A DNA stretch of 64,000 bases from the NCBI GenBank assembly GCA_023362775.1, contig JALMGJ010000005.1, positions 87,803,421 to 87,867,420 on the forward strand, read 5' to 3'. Source of the stretch: Charina bottae. Lineage: Eukaryota; Chordata; Lepidosauria; Squamata; Charinaidae. The translations under genes and the position numbers were made by a program. This document shows, piece after piece, positions 33,203 to 43,636 of this stretch (positions are counted from its first letter, which is position 1; every line of letters begins with the position of its first letter). The notes below the pieces were generated by a model. That model saw only the letters and a program-made list of their open reading frames with translations, ran no database searches and was not told the DNA's origin.

Positions 33203-35535
33203 TAGTGGACAAGAGGACCGGAGAAGAAATGGAGTAGCCTTCATAATTAATAATAAAGTGGCTAAAGCAGTGCTTGGATACAATCCAAAAAACAATAGAA
33301 TGATCTCAATTCAAATTCAGGGTAAGCCATTTAACATCACAGTGATCCAAATATATGCCCCAACCACAGATGCTGAAGAAGCAGAAGAAGATCAGTTCTA
33401 TGAGGATCTGCAGCACCTACTGGATAATACACCAAAAAGACATGTTATTTTCATTACAGGAGACTGGAATGCTAAGGTGGGTAGTCAGACGACACCTGGA
33501 ATTACAGGCAAGCATGGTCTGGGAGAACAAAATGAAGCAGGACATAGGCTGATAGAATTTTGCCAAGACAACTCACTATGCATAACAAACACTCTCTTCC
33601 AACAACCTAAAAGACGACTTTATACATGGACTTCACCAGATGCTCGACACCGAAATCAGATTGACTACATCCTTTGCAGCCAAAGGTGGCGGACATCTAT
33701 ACAGTCGGTATTCATTCTGGTTTATTACGGTCACTGACCAGAATGAATGAAGGCCCTATACAGTCGGTAAAAACAAGACCTGGAGCTGACTGTAGTTCAG
33801 ATCACGAACTTCTTATTGCAAAATTTAGAATCAGACTAAAGAGAATAGGGAAGACCCACAGATCAGTTAGATATGAGCTCACTAATATTCCTAAGGAATA
33901 TGCAGTGGAGGTGAAGAATAGATTTAAGGGACTAGATTTAGTAGATAGGGTCCCGGAAGAACTATGGACAGAAGTTCGCAACATTGTTCAGGAGGCGGCA
34001 ACAAAAAACGTCCCAAAGAAAAAGAAAACCAAGAAGGCAAGATGGCTGTCTGCTGAGACACTGGAAGTAGCCCAAGAAAGAAGGAAAGCAAAAGGCAACA
34101 GTGATAGGGGGAGATATGCCCAATTAAATGCAAAATTCCAGATGCCAGCAAATTTGGAAAACACAAGAATGGCCATCAGATTGGAAAAAATCAACTTATA
34201 TCCCCATACCAAAAAAGGGAAACACGAAAGAATGTTCAAACTATCGAACAGTGGCACTTATTTCACATGCCAGTAAGGTAATGCTCAAGATCTTGCAAGG
34301 TACACTCCAGCAATTCATGGAGCGAGAATTGCCAGATGTACAAGCTGGGTTTAGAAAAGGCAGAGGAACTAGAGACCAAATTGCCAATATCTGCTGGATA
34401 ATGGAGAAAGCCAGGGAGTTTCAGAAAAACATCTATTTCTGTTTTATTGACTATTCTAGAGCCTTTGACTGTGTGGATCATAACAAATTGTGGCAAGTTC
34501 TTGGTGGTATGGGGATACCAAATCATCTTGTCTGCCTCCTGAGGAATCTGAATAACGACCAAATAGCAACGGTAAGAACAGAGCACGGAACAACGGACTG
34601 GTTTAAAATTGGGAAAGGAGTACGGCAGGGTTGTATACTCTCACCCTACCTATTCAACCTGTACGCAGAACACATCATGCGACGTGCTGGACTTGATGAA
34701 TCCAAGGCTGGAGTTAAAATTGCTGGAAGAAACATTAACAATCTCAGATATGCAGATGATACCACTTTGATGGCTGAAAGCGAGGAGGAGCTGAGGAGCC
34801 TTATGACGAAGGTGAAAGAAGAAAGTGCAAAAGCTGGGTTGCGGTTAAACCTCAAAAAAACCAAGATTATGGCAACCAGCTTGATTGATAACTGAGAAAT
34901 AGAGGGAGAAAAAGTGGAGGCAGTGACAGACTTTGTATTTCTAGGCGCAAAGATTACTGCAGACGCTGACTGCAGCCAGGAAATCAGAAGACGTTTACTT
35001 CTTGGGAGGAGAGCAATGACAAATCTCAATAAAATACAGTAGTTAAGAACAGAGACATCACACTGACAACAAAGGTCCGCATAGTTAAAGCAATGGTATT
35101 CCCTGTAGTAACCTATGGCTGTGAGAGCTGGACCATAAGGAAGGCTGAGCGAAGGAAGATAGATGCTTTTGAACTGTGGTGTTGGAGGAAAATTCTGAGA
35201 GTGCCTTGGACTGCAAGAAGATCAAACCAGTCCATACTCCAGGAAATAAAGCCAGACTGCTCACTTGAGGGAATGATATTAAAGGCAAAACTGAAGTACT
35301 TTGGCCACATAATGAGAAGACAGGATACCCTGGAGAAGAAGCTGATGCTAGGGAAAGTGGAAGCAAAAGGAAGAGGGGCCGACCAAGGGCAAGATGGATG
35401 GATGATATTCTGGGGGTGATGGACTCGACCGTGGTGGAGCTGGGGATGGTGTCGGTCGACAGGAAGCTCTGGCGTGGGCTGGTCCATGAAGTCACGAAGA
35501 GTTGGAAGCGACTGAACGAATAAACAACAAAAATA
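33203..35535 (+). mobile_element. RTE-BovB LINE, 5'-truncated and broken copy
   Basis: Starts within the endonuclease (GRNGVAFIIN-like region) and runs to the 3' UTR GTCACGAAGAGTTGGAAGCG. Visible endonuclease motifs are YAPTTDAEEAE, GDWNAKVGSQ and TWTSPDA; reverse transcriptase motifs are FIDYSRAFDCVDH and YADDTTLMAE. It is dead: a foldback insert sits at 33711-33755, about 0.4 kb is deleted near 34141 between the linker and the ICQQIWKT-like region, a TGG-to-TGA stop occurs near 34893, and frameshifts follow. Its 3' end belongs to the same subfamily as the minus copy at 43.6-46.9 kb. Confidence 0.95.
33711..33755. mobile_element. 45-bp foldback insert inside BovB
   Basis: An insert containing TTCATTCTGGT and its inverse ACCAGAATGAA is flanked by a 14-bp duplication, ctatacagtcggta, at 33697-33710 and 33756-33769. 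The other BovB copies lack it and carry a single copy of the target. The layout matches the larger foldback insertions in this window. Confidence 0.7.
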
Positions 35536-35819
35536 AAAGTAGAATGATATGTAGGTACCATTACCTCTCATTCTGGCACCATCTATTACTCTCATTCAGG
35601 CCCATGATACTATATCCTTTCAGGATAAGAAACATGCATTCCCTTTTTACAAATATAAACTAAAAATAAGTTTCATTCAAACAGACCCTGATGACAAAGT
35701 ACTGTATATATGTCTGCCTCATAATTAGGGATTAAGCCCTAGTAGCTTCAACTTTACACTCTAAGTAAAGATTTTTAGGATGAATATTCAGAGAAACTGA
35801 ATGAGTCAAAATATTTTAA
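35536..35819. other. Intergenic, no recognised feature
   Basis: AT-rich, nothing recognised. Confidence 0.5.
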
Positions 35820-36330
35820 ATAGTGGTCTGCTTTACTGAATCCACAGCCCCACAAAGCTATTTATGGTACTTGGAAAATCAAGGTTTTGATGCAATGTTC
35901 CATATGCCGTGATGTGTCTATAGCTACAAAGATCAGAATAAAGCAGGCAATAGTTTTCCCTGTGACAATTTATGGAAGCAAAAGTTGGAGTTTGAAGAAA
36001 CAGGATAGGAAGAGTATTGACACTTTTGAAATTCTGTGTTGGAGATGACTCATGAGAATACCATGGACAGCCAAGAAAAACAAATGGATCATTGAACAAA
36101 TCAATCCATAGTTCTCACCTGAGGGACAAATGACCAGGCTCAAATTATCCTACTTTGGACACATTATGCCAAGACCTAGCTCTCTGGAGAAGGCTCTGAT
36201 GCCGGGAAAGGTGGAAGGAAAGAGAAGAAGAGGACAACCAGCAGCAAGGTAGATGGACTCAACTACAGTGCCAATGGATGTATCACTGGAAGACCTGAAG
36301 AACCAGGTTAGGGACAGAGTGAACACTGAC
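35820..36330 (+). mobile_element. Old RTE-type LINE fragment
   Basis: The broken reading resembles the C-terminal part of RTE ORF2: a VFPVTIYGSKSW-like segment, CWR then RIPWTAKKN, YFGHIM, SLEKALM and KRRRGQPAA, with several stops. It is more diverged from the three long BovB copies than they are from one another, so it is an older insertion or another RTE lineage. Both edges are approximate. Confidence 0.75.
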
Positions 36331-36557
36331 TTGATGGTGTGTAATCAATCAAGCCATATGACATTGCATTACAGAGACCAAAATCTTTTTGCTGCAAGTA
36401 CCTTGGTTATGTGCCAGGCTGGGACCATGGCTTCATAGGTGATAATGTTAGCACCCTCTATACCATCTTGGGTCAATGATAGTAATTATTTTGGAGTCCT
36501 AGTGAAAACTCTGAACTGCCCTTTAAATGTTCTTAGAATGCCTTCAATGCAACAACA

Positions 36558-36960
36558 TTCATTCATTCATTCATTCATTCATTCATTCATTCATTCATTC
36601 ATTCAATTTATCACCGCCCAACTCCCCCGAGAGGGACTCTGGGCGGTTTACAGTCAAACTTAATTAACTATACTACAAATGTAAATAGAGTTAAATAGAG
36701 TTAAATAAACATTAAAATAACAATTCGTGAATATAATAAATATAATAAAATCCAGATGGCAGTATCTTCTTTAAAACCATGGAAAGGGCATTCTAGGGCC
36801 ACCCTAAGGCGTTAGCCACCCCCACGAGTGTACACTCTTCTTCCCGCCCCATGCATGTTGACAAAACCAGGTCTTGAGTTTTTTCCGGAAGTCCAGGAGC
36901 TAGGGGGACTGTCTAATCTCCGGGGGGATCATAGGGCTTTGGGAAAAATTAAAAATACCC
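36558..36960 (-). mobile_element. CR1/L3-type LINE 3' fragment with (ATTC)n tail
   Basis: An (ATTC)n run at 36558-36605 joins CACCGCCCAACTCCC and ACTCTGGGCGGTTTACAGTC, the inverted CR1/L3 3' end. Beyond it, text such as TGACAAAACCAGGTCTTGAG matches the 3' UTR and ORF2 end of the copy at 61537-64000. The ORF is decayed. Confidence 0.8.
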
Positions 36961-37420
36961 AACTTTTTCTCACTCTGAGCAGACATGCATTTGCTTGGTT
37001 GGTCATGACCTGACAGTTGCTTGAAAATACTGGGCCATGATGACCTGTTCTAACTTATTTACTGGATGTCTTACTGGTCACACTGGCCTGTTGACATTTT
37101 TGCCACAGATGCACTTTTGCAAGAGGCATGGAAAAGACCCAAAAATCCCAGGTTTACAATGTAGATTTCATGCAAAAAGGGGAGATATTTCCCCAACCCT
37201 TCTGGAAAATTCCTGGGGAGGAAAAGAATTAGAAAAAAGGTTCTTAAATATTTTCTTTTAAATGTTACAGAACCAAAAACAACAACAACACCCTGTTTAT
37301 ATATTGCCACCCAGCCTTTAAAATCTACAAAATAGGAATATGTTTAATATAAGACTACTGCAGTATCTTATCATTGCTGTCCTCCCCTGGGCTTCAAGAC
37401 ACTGGAGGTGGGAAGACCTT
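36961..37420. other. Intergenic, no recognised feature
   Basis: No element or exon recognised. Confidence 0.45.
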
Positions 37421-37427
37421 GGCAGTA

Positions 37428-37440
37428 ACCCCCATTTATA

Positions 37441-37505
<65 letters not shown>

Positions 37506-37518
37506 ATATAAATGGGGG
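37428..37518. repeat. (AT)n tract inside an inverted repeat
   Basis: CCCCCATTTATATATATTTT, an (AT)n run of about 45 bp, then AAATATATATAAATGGGGG. The outer arms are inverse copies, so the block can fold as one long hairpin. It directly precedes the BovB copy. Confidence 0.9.
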
Positions 37519-37519
37519 T

Positions 37520-40484
37520 GTCCAATATGCTACTGGGGAAGAGCGGAGGGCAATTCCGAGTAGCTCCAGAAAGAGTGAAGCGGCTGGGCCAAAGTTGAAA
37601 GGACGCTCAGTTGTGGATGTGTCTGGAAGTGGAAGGAAAGTCCGATGCTTTAAAGAACAATATTGCAAAGGAACATGGAATGTAAGATCAATGAATCAAG
37701 GTAAGCTGGATGTGGTCAAACATGAGATGACAAGATTGAACATTGACATATTGGGAATCAGCGAACTAAAATGGACAGGAATGGGTGAATTTAATTCAGG
37801 AGACCATTATATATACTACTGTGGGCAAGAATCCCTTAGAAGAAATGGAGTAGCTCTCATAGTCAATAAAAGAGTGGGAAAGGCAGTACTGGGGTACAAC
37901 CTCAAAAACGACAGAATGCTTTCAGTTCGAATCCAAGGCAAACCATTCAACATCACAGTAATCCAAGTCTATGCCCCAACCACTGATGCCGAAGAAGCTG
38001 AAGTTGACCGATTCTATGAAGACCTACAACACCTTCTAGAACTAACACCAAAAAAAGATGTCCTTTTCATCATAGGGGACTGGAATGCTAAAGTAGGAAG
38101 TCAAAAAATAACCGGAATAACAGGCAAGTTCGGCCTCGGAGTACAAAATGAAGCAGGGCTAATAGAGTTTTGTCAAGAGAACATGCTGGTCATAGCAAAC
38201 ACTCTTTTCCAACAACACAAGAGACGACTCTACACATGGACATCACCAGATGGTCAATACCGAAATCAGATTGATTATATACTTTGCAGCCAAAGATGGA
38301 GAAGCTCTATACAATCAGCAAAAACAAGACCTGGAGCTGACTGTGGCTCAGATCATGAGCTTCTTATTGCAAAATTTAGGCTTAAATTGAAGAATGTAGA
38401 GAAAACCACTAGACCAATCAGGTATGACCTAAATCATATCCCTTATGAATATACAGTGGAAGTGAGGAATAGATTTAAAGGATTAGATCTGGTAGACAGA
38501 GTGCCTGAAGAACTATGGATGGAGGTTCGTAACATTGTACAGGAGGCAGCAACTAAAACCATCCCAAAGAAAAAGAAATGCAAGAAAGCAAAGTGGCTGA
38601 CTGATGAGGCTTTACAAATAGCTGAGGAAAGAAGGGAAGCAAAAGGCAAGGGAGAAAGGGAAAGATATAAACAACTGAATGCAGAATTCCAGAGAATAGC
38701 AAGGAGAGATAAGAAGGCCTTCTTAAATGAACAATGCAAAGAAATCGAGGAAAACAATAGAATGGGGAAGACTAGAGATCTCTTCAAGAAAATCGGAGAT
38801 ATCAAGGGAACGTTTTGTGCAAAGATGGGCATGATAAAGGACAAAAAAGGCAGGGACCTAACAGAAGCAGAAGAGATTAAGAAGAGGTGGCAAGAATACA
38901 CAGAAGAACTATACAAGAAAGATCTTAATATCCCTGATAAATACGATGGTGTGGTCACTGACCTTAAGCCGGACATCCTAGAGAGTGAAGTCAAGTGGGC
39001 CTTAGGAAGCATTACTAACAACAAAGCTAGCGGAGAAGACAGTATCCCAGCTGAGCTATTTAAAATCCTAAAAGATGATGCTGTTAAAGTGCTGCACTCA
39101 ATATGCCAACAAATTTGGAAAACTCAACAGTGGCCACAGGATTGGAAAAGGTCAGTTTACGTTCCAATTCCAAAGAAGGGCGATGCCAAAGAATGTTCAA
39201 ACTACCGTACAATTGCGCTCATTTCACATGCTAGCAAGGTTATGCTCAAAATCCTACAAGGTAGGCTTCAGCAGCATGTGAACCGAGAACTACCGGAAGT
39301 GCAAGCTGGGTTTCGAAGAGGCAGAGGAACTAGAGATCAGATTGCTAACATTCGCTGGATCATGGAAAAAGCAAGAGAGTTCCAGAAAAACGTCTACTTC
39401 TGCTTCATTGACTACACTAAAGGCTTTGATTGTGTGGATCACAACAAACTGTGGCAAAGTCTTAAAGAGATGGGAGTACCAGACCACCTTACCTGTCTCC
39501 TGAGAAACCTGTATGCAGGTCAAGAAGCAACAGTTAGAACCGGACATGGAACAACCGATTGGTTCAAAATTGGGAAAGGAGTACGACAAGGCTGTATATT
39601 ATCACCCTGCTTATTTAACTTATATGCAGAGTACATCATGAGAAATGCTGGGCTGGATGAATCACAAGCCGGAGTTAAGATTGCCGGGAGAAATATCAAC
39701 AACCTCAGATATGCAGATGATACCACCCTAATGGCAGAAAGTGAAGAGGAACTAAAGAGCCTCTTGATGAGGGTGAAAGAGGAGAGTGCAAAAGCTGGCT
39801 TGAAACTCAACATTAAAAAAACTCAGATCATGGCATCTGGTCCCATCACTTCCTGGCAAATAGAAGGGGAAGAAATGGAAGCAGTGACAGATTTTATTTT
39901 CTTGGGCTCCAAGATCACCGCAGACAGTGACTGCAGCCATGAAATTAAAAGACGCTTGCTCCTTGGGAGGAAAGCTATGGCAAACCTAGACAGCATATTA
40001 AAAAGCAGAGACATCACCTTGCCGACAAAGGTCCGTATAGTTAAAGCTATGGTTTTTCCAGTAGTAATGTATGGCTTTGAGAGTTGGACCATAAGGAAGG
40101 CTGAGCGCCGAAGAATTGATGCTTTCGAACTGTGGTGCTGGAGAAGACTCTTAAGAGTCCCTTGGACTGCAAGGAGGTCAAATCAGTCAATCCTAAAGGA
40201 AATCAACCCTGACTGCTCATTGGAAGGACAGATACTGAATCTGAAGCTCAAATACTTTGGCCACCTAATGCGAAGAGAGGACTCCCTTGAAAAGACCCTG
40301 GTGCTGGGAAAGACTGAAGGCAAAAGGAGAAGGGGACGGCAAAGGATGAGATGGTTAGATAGCATCACCGATGTAACGAACATGAATTTGAGTAAACTCC
40401 GGGAGACAGTGGAGGACAGGGAGGCCTGGCGTGCTATGGTCCATTAGGTCACGAAGAGTCGGACACCACTAAACGACTGAACAA
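37520..40484 (+). mobile_element. RTE-BovB LINE with uninterrupted ORF2
   Basis: A single open frame ends with TAG at 40445-40447. It opens at 37340, but the first 55 or so codons are flank and (AT)n, so BovB sequence begins near 37520. Numbering from 37340, the AP-like endonuclease spans about residues 111-350 (GTWNVRS, ELKW, YAPTTD, GDWNAKVG, IDYIL, SDHE). The reverse transcriptase spans about 560-840 (QAGFRRGRGTRDQ, FIDYTKGFDCVD, GVRQGCILSP and YADD at 791-794). A C-terminal RTE domain runs to 1035 (YFGHLMRRED, GRQRMRWLD). The 3' UTR reads GTCACGAAGAGTCGGACACC then AACGACTGAACAAC. It is 5'-truncated against the copy at 43.6-46.9 kb by a few hundred bases, so it is probably not competent despite intact domains. 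Confidence 0.96.
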
Positions 40485-40695
40485 CTACATACATACATAC
40501 ATACATACATACATACATACATACATACATAGTTGTCCTTCCTTCCTTCCTTCCTTCCTTCCTTCCTTCCTTCCTTCCTTCCTTCCTTCCTTCCTTCCTT
40601 CCTTCCTTCCTTCCTTCCTTCCTTCCCTCCCTCTCCTCTCCTCTCCTCTCCTCTCCTCTCCTCTCCTCTCCTCTCCTCTCCTTTTCTTTCTTTCT

Positions 40696-40771
<76 letters not shown>
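40485..40771. repeat. Compound microsatellite: (CATA)n, (CCTT)n, (CTCTC)n, (CTTT)n
   Basis: (CATA)n at 40485-40530 begins where the BovB 3' end stops. (CCTT)n covers 40537-40628, CTCTC units run to about 40683 and (CTTT)n to about 40771. The last tract abuts the 3' end of the minus-strand SINE at 40775. About 235 bp is almost pure pyrimidine on the plus strand. Confidence 0.95.
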
Positions 40772-40774
40772 TCC

Positions 40775-40998
40775 TGCCTTTATTATTTTTATAAATGACT
40801 CAAGGTGGGGAACATACCTATTACTCCTTCCTCCTCCTATTTTCCCCACAACAACAACCCTGTGAGGTGAGTTGGGCTGAGAGTGAGTGAGTGGCCCAAG
40901 GCCACCCAGCCGGCTTTCATGCCTAAGGCAGTACTAGAACTCTCAGTCTTCTGGTTTCTAGCTCGTTGCCTTAACCACTAGACCAAACGGGCTCTCTT
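40775..40998 (-). mobile_element. MIR-like (CORE-type) tRNA SINE
   Basis: The minus head is GAGAGCCCGTTTGGTCTAGT then GGTTAAGGCAACGAGC. The middle has GGGTGGCCTTGGGCCAC and ACTCACCTCACAGGGTTGTT, as in MIR-related SINEs. The 3' end reads CACCTTGAGTCATTTATAAA before the pyrimidine tract. Confidence 0.75.
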
Positions 40999-40999
40999 T

Positions 41000-41320
41000 T
41001 CCAAGTTATTATCTTGGTCTGTCAGTTGTAAATCCACTTTCGATACCATCTCTATCTTGTCAGATAAAATTTATTCTACATCTGACATTTCTGCAATTAC
41101 ATCTTTTGGACATAGTCTATCCATAGAAGCAGACATCATTACTGACATTGTTGATATTGTGGCTACTATTTTCTCATTCCATTCTTCAAATGTCTCCTTC
41201 AGTATTTTTATTGTGATAATGTTTTGCATCCTTTTATAGGCATGTATATCTTTCCTCCACCTAAAAACTTTAGCCCCCTGTAGTGTCCAGTTTTTGAAAT
41301 CATAAAATTGCTTATCTTTT
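41000..41320 (-). mobile_element. Possible L1-type LINE ORF1 fragment
   Basis: Minus-strand translation near 41057-41230 gives a Met/Glu/Ile/Thr-rich heptad-like stretch with KETFEEWNEKIVATI, which resembles the coiled-coil part of L1 ORF1 proteins. The frame is broken. 41800-42420 may be the 5' part of the same element. The assignment is tentative. Confidence 0.35.
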
Positions 41321-41327
41321 TAATTAT

Positions 41328-41397
41328 TATTTATCTTATTTATACCCCGCCTATCCCCTCCCTAATGGAGGGCTCTAGTCGGCTTACAATCAGTACA
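41328..41397 (-). mobile_element. LINE 3' tail, CR1/L3-like variant
   Basis: TTATTTATACCCCGCCTATC, CCCTCCCTAATGGAGGGCTC and GGCTTACAATCAG follow the inverted CR1/L3 3' end but with a divergent middle. Confidence 0.6.
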
Positions 41398-41449
41398 TAC
41401 ATATTACCATTATACAGTACATCATATTATATATTACCCGCGCAATTAG

Positions 41450-41640
41450 GGAGGGGGTGAGGGAACCGGCTCTTCTTTTCCAGGCATCGGAACTACAAGC
41501 CCCAGAATGCCTCGCTTTCGGAGCCGGCTGCTGACATCCCGGAAGTTGTAATTGGGATCCGTCGACCTCTGCCACCGTCCTCAGCCGCCATCCACGGGCT
41601 TCTCCAGGTCTTCGTCTTCGGTTCCGAGGCGACTCCCCGA
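41450..41640. promoter_or_regulatory. Promoter-like GC-rich segment, ZNF143- and ETS-like motifs
   Basis: Within AT-rich repeats lies about 190 bp of GC-rich sequence. It contains AACTACAAGCCCCAGAATGC (close to the ZNF143/SBS consensus, which reads ACTACAATTCCCAGAATGC-like) and, 35 bp on, CCCGGAAGTTG (ETS-like). No exon could be attached to it on either strand. It may be a promoter, a relic of one, or the GC-rich head of an unrecognised element. Confidence 0.4.
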
Positions 41641-41644
41641 CAGG

Positions 41645-41795
41645 ATGCCAGCATATTGCCCCACGTGAGTGGTACCCATTTATCTACTTGCTATTTAGCT
41701 TTCGAATCGCTGGGTTGGCAGAGAGCTGGGGCTAGTGACGGGAGCTCACCCTGCCACGCGGATTCGAACTGCCAATGTTATGGTCGGCAGACTAA
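41645..41795 (-). mobile_element. Older Sauria-type SINE fragment
   Basis: GTGGTACCCATTTATCTACT, then GCTGGGTTGGCAGAGAGCTG and the inverted B box GGATTCGAAC. It follows the young Sauria SINEs but with more changes and only a partial head. Confidence 0.75.
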
Positions 41796-41799
41796 TAAT

Positions 41800-42425
41800 G
41801 TCTTGTCAAAACCAAAACAGGATCTATTTCCCATGAAAAGTTGTTTCTTCTTTATAATTAATTCCAAAATCTTATTGTAAAAGTTTCAATATTCCTATTT
41901 TATCTGGACCCTTAGTCCGTTTATAACTATCTAAGATCAAAATCTTATTTAGCTTTTTGCTGTTTATTTCGGATTCTTTAAATTTTTAAGCTTATGATTA
42001 AAATTTTCTTTCAGGATTGAAGGCAGACTCACCCGGCATTTTCAAACTTGTCGTTTCAAAGGTTTCTAATAGCTTAGAAGTAATTAATGAGCAGTTGTCA
42101 GAAGTGAATAGAAAGTGAGGTTTGCGAACTTAGTGACCTTCAAAAGTCTCCGCCATGGTTGCGAGCAAGATGGCTAATTCTGTTGTCTCCCAGCACTCAA
42201 ACCCATGGAAAACCATTGTCCTGTGGTCTCCTTATGAGGAGCAGCTATCTAAAGGACACGTGGGCAATCTCCCATCCTCTCCTATCCGGAGGGGTTCCAA
42301 GGAACTGGTCTACTCACCAGTTCCTTGTGGTCATCGGCTCCACTTTTGCAGAGCTGTCTTCAGTTCGCCATACCTCCCCTGGAAATCTCCTTTATTTATA
42401 TTTCTAAAGGATGCTAAAATGTAAA
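41800..42425 (-). mobile_element. Possible L1-type LINE 5' region
   Basis: The minus strand has CGCAACCATGGCGGAGAC and AT-rich coding-like text to the left of it. Together with 41000-41320 it may be one L1-like element split by the LINE tail, GC-rich segment and SINE. No clear motif proves this. Confidence 0.3.
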
Positions 42426-42429
42426 TTCC

Positions 42430-42635
42430 TGATGATTTCATAGATACATGCAGGGGGTTGACAATAATATGGAAATGGCTTGCCGCTACCTACTTTCTGG
42501 GCTTCTTTTGACTTCCCCGTCTAGCCTGTATCTCTGGAATTTCTTCTGGTGGTCCCCCATTCAAATATTATCCAAGTCCAATCCATCTTAGCTTTTTGTA
42601 ATCATCCAATGTCAGCTAGGAAGACATTGTTAACT
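42430..42635 (-). mobile_element. 5S rRNA-derived SINE
   Basis: The right part (minus strand 5' side) matches inverted 5S rRNA: GGTGGTCCCCCATTCAAATA, then CCATCTTAGCTTTTTGTAAT. The left part is the tail ACAATAATATGGAAATGGCT, shared with the copies at 42706, 47046 and 59636. Confidence 0.7.
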
Positions 42636-42705
42636 AGAGAAAGGACTTTGTGACATCCATTTTAATGCTAGCATTAGTACTTAAAATGAAATCTCATTCA
42701 GGTTG

Positions 42706-42900
42706 AACCTATCTTTTGGTGATTTAAGGATGCACCACTACCATTTTCTTGACAACAATATGGAAGTGGTTTGATGTTCCTTTCTTCTAGGACATTAACA
42801 TCCCAGTCTAGGTTACAGCTCTGAGATTTCCTGGAGATTTCCTAAGTATGTTCTAGGAGGTCCAACACGCCTTTGCTTCTTCAAGATCAGCCAAGGTAAG
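42706..42900 (-). mobile_element. 5S rRNA-derived SINE
   Basis: Tail TTGACAACAATATGGAAGTG and CCCAGTCTAGGTTACAGCTC, then a decayed inverted 5S part ending TTCTTCAAGATCAGCCAAGG. It lies in tandem orientation with the copy at 42430. Confidence 0.6.
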
Positions 42901-43636
42901 TTATGTGCTTTAGATATATTTTAATGTCTTTTTTCCCCTCCTCTCCCCAATGTTTCTATTGCTTTCATACTTCTGGAAACTTTACAACTCTTGCCCACCG
43001 CTAATTGCAACAATGTGCTTTGAATTCCCTGTTCTTTTTCCCGGCTGATATTGGCAAGGAAAGAAAATGTCTGCTGCAACTCTATGAGAAGTTTTGTTGA
43101 GTATTAATGAAGGAAAAAAGAGAGATGCAGACATTCAGTAAGAGAGAAAGTTCACATCTTGGGAATAAAGCATTGCCATCTGCTGGAAATGGTGCCATCC
43201 CTGCTCAAACCTTATTTTATTATCTAAGTGCTGTTCACGCTTACATTTGCTCATATTCTTGATATCAATAAACCCAATTATTTATGCAGGATTTCACTAA
43301 TGTTTCTGCTACCAAATTAACGCCACTTGCAGTCATAATTGCTATATCCTTATATGTTGCTGCACTGAATTGCAAGCCAGCAAGCAGGCTGAGTTAATTA
43401 TACTATAGATGGTATACTAAGATGGTCTTACTGTTGTATAAGGGGCATTAGAGTTTCTTAATATGAGGTACAGTATGAACTAATTTTCTCTACTCTGGAC
43501 TCCTTTAAAATACTCAGCACTTAAGAACAGTGTAACTGCTTTCTCAACTGAGGGCAAGAAAGCAGCATCTAGCTCAAGAACCTGGATATGAACAAGACCA
43601 GGTTTAAACAAGATAGCAAGCAGGTAAGAAAACAGT
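42901..43636. other. Intergenic, no recognised feature
   Basis: No element or exon recognised. Confidence 0.5.

Noticed and set aside
38443..39024. Antisense open frame of 193 codons within BovB
   Set aside because: It is the mirror of the BovB ORF2 codons with no independent homology. The same holds for antisense frames at 44087-44518 and 45099-45725.
42155..42424. 89-codon frame starting MVASKMANSVV
   Set aside because: It lies antisense to a possible L1 5' region and shows no known protein similarity.
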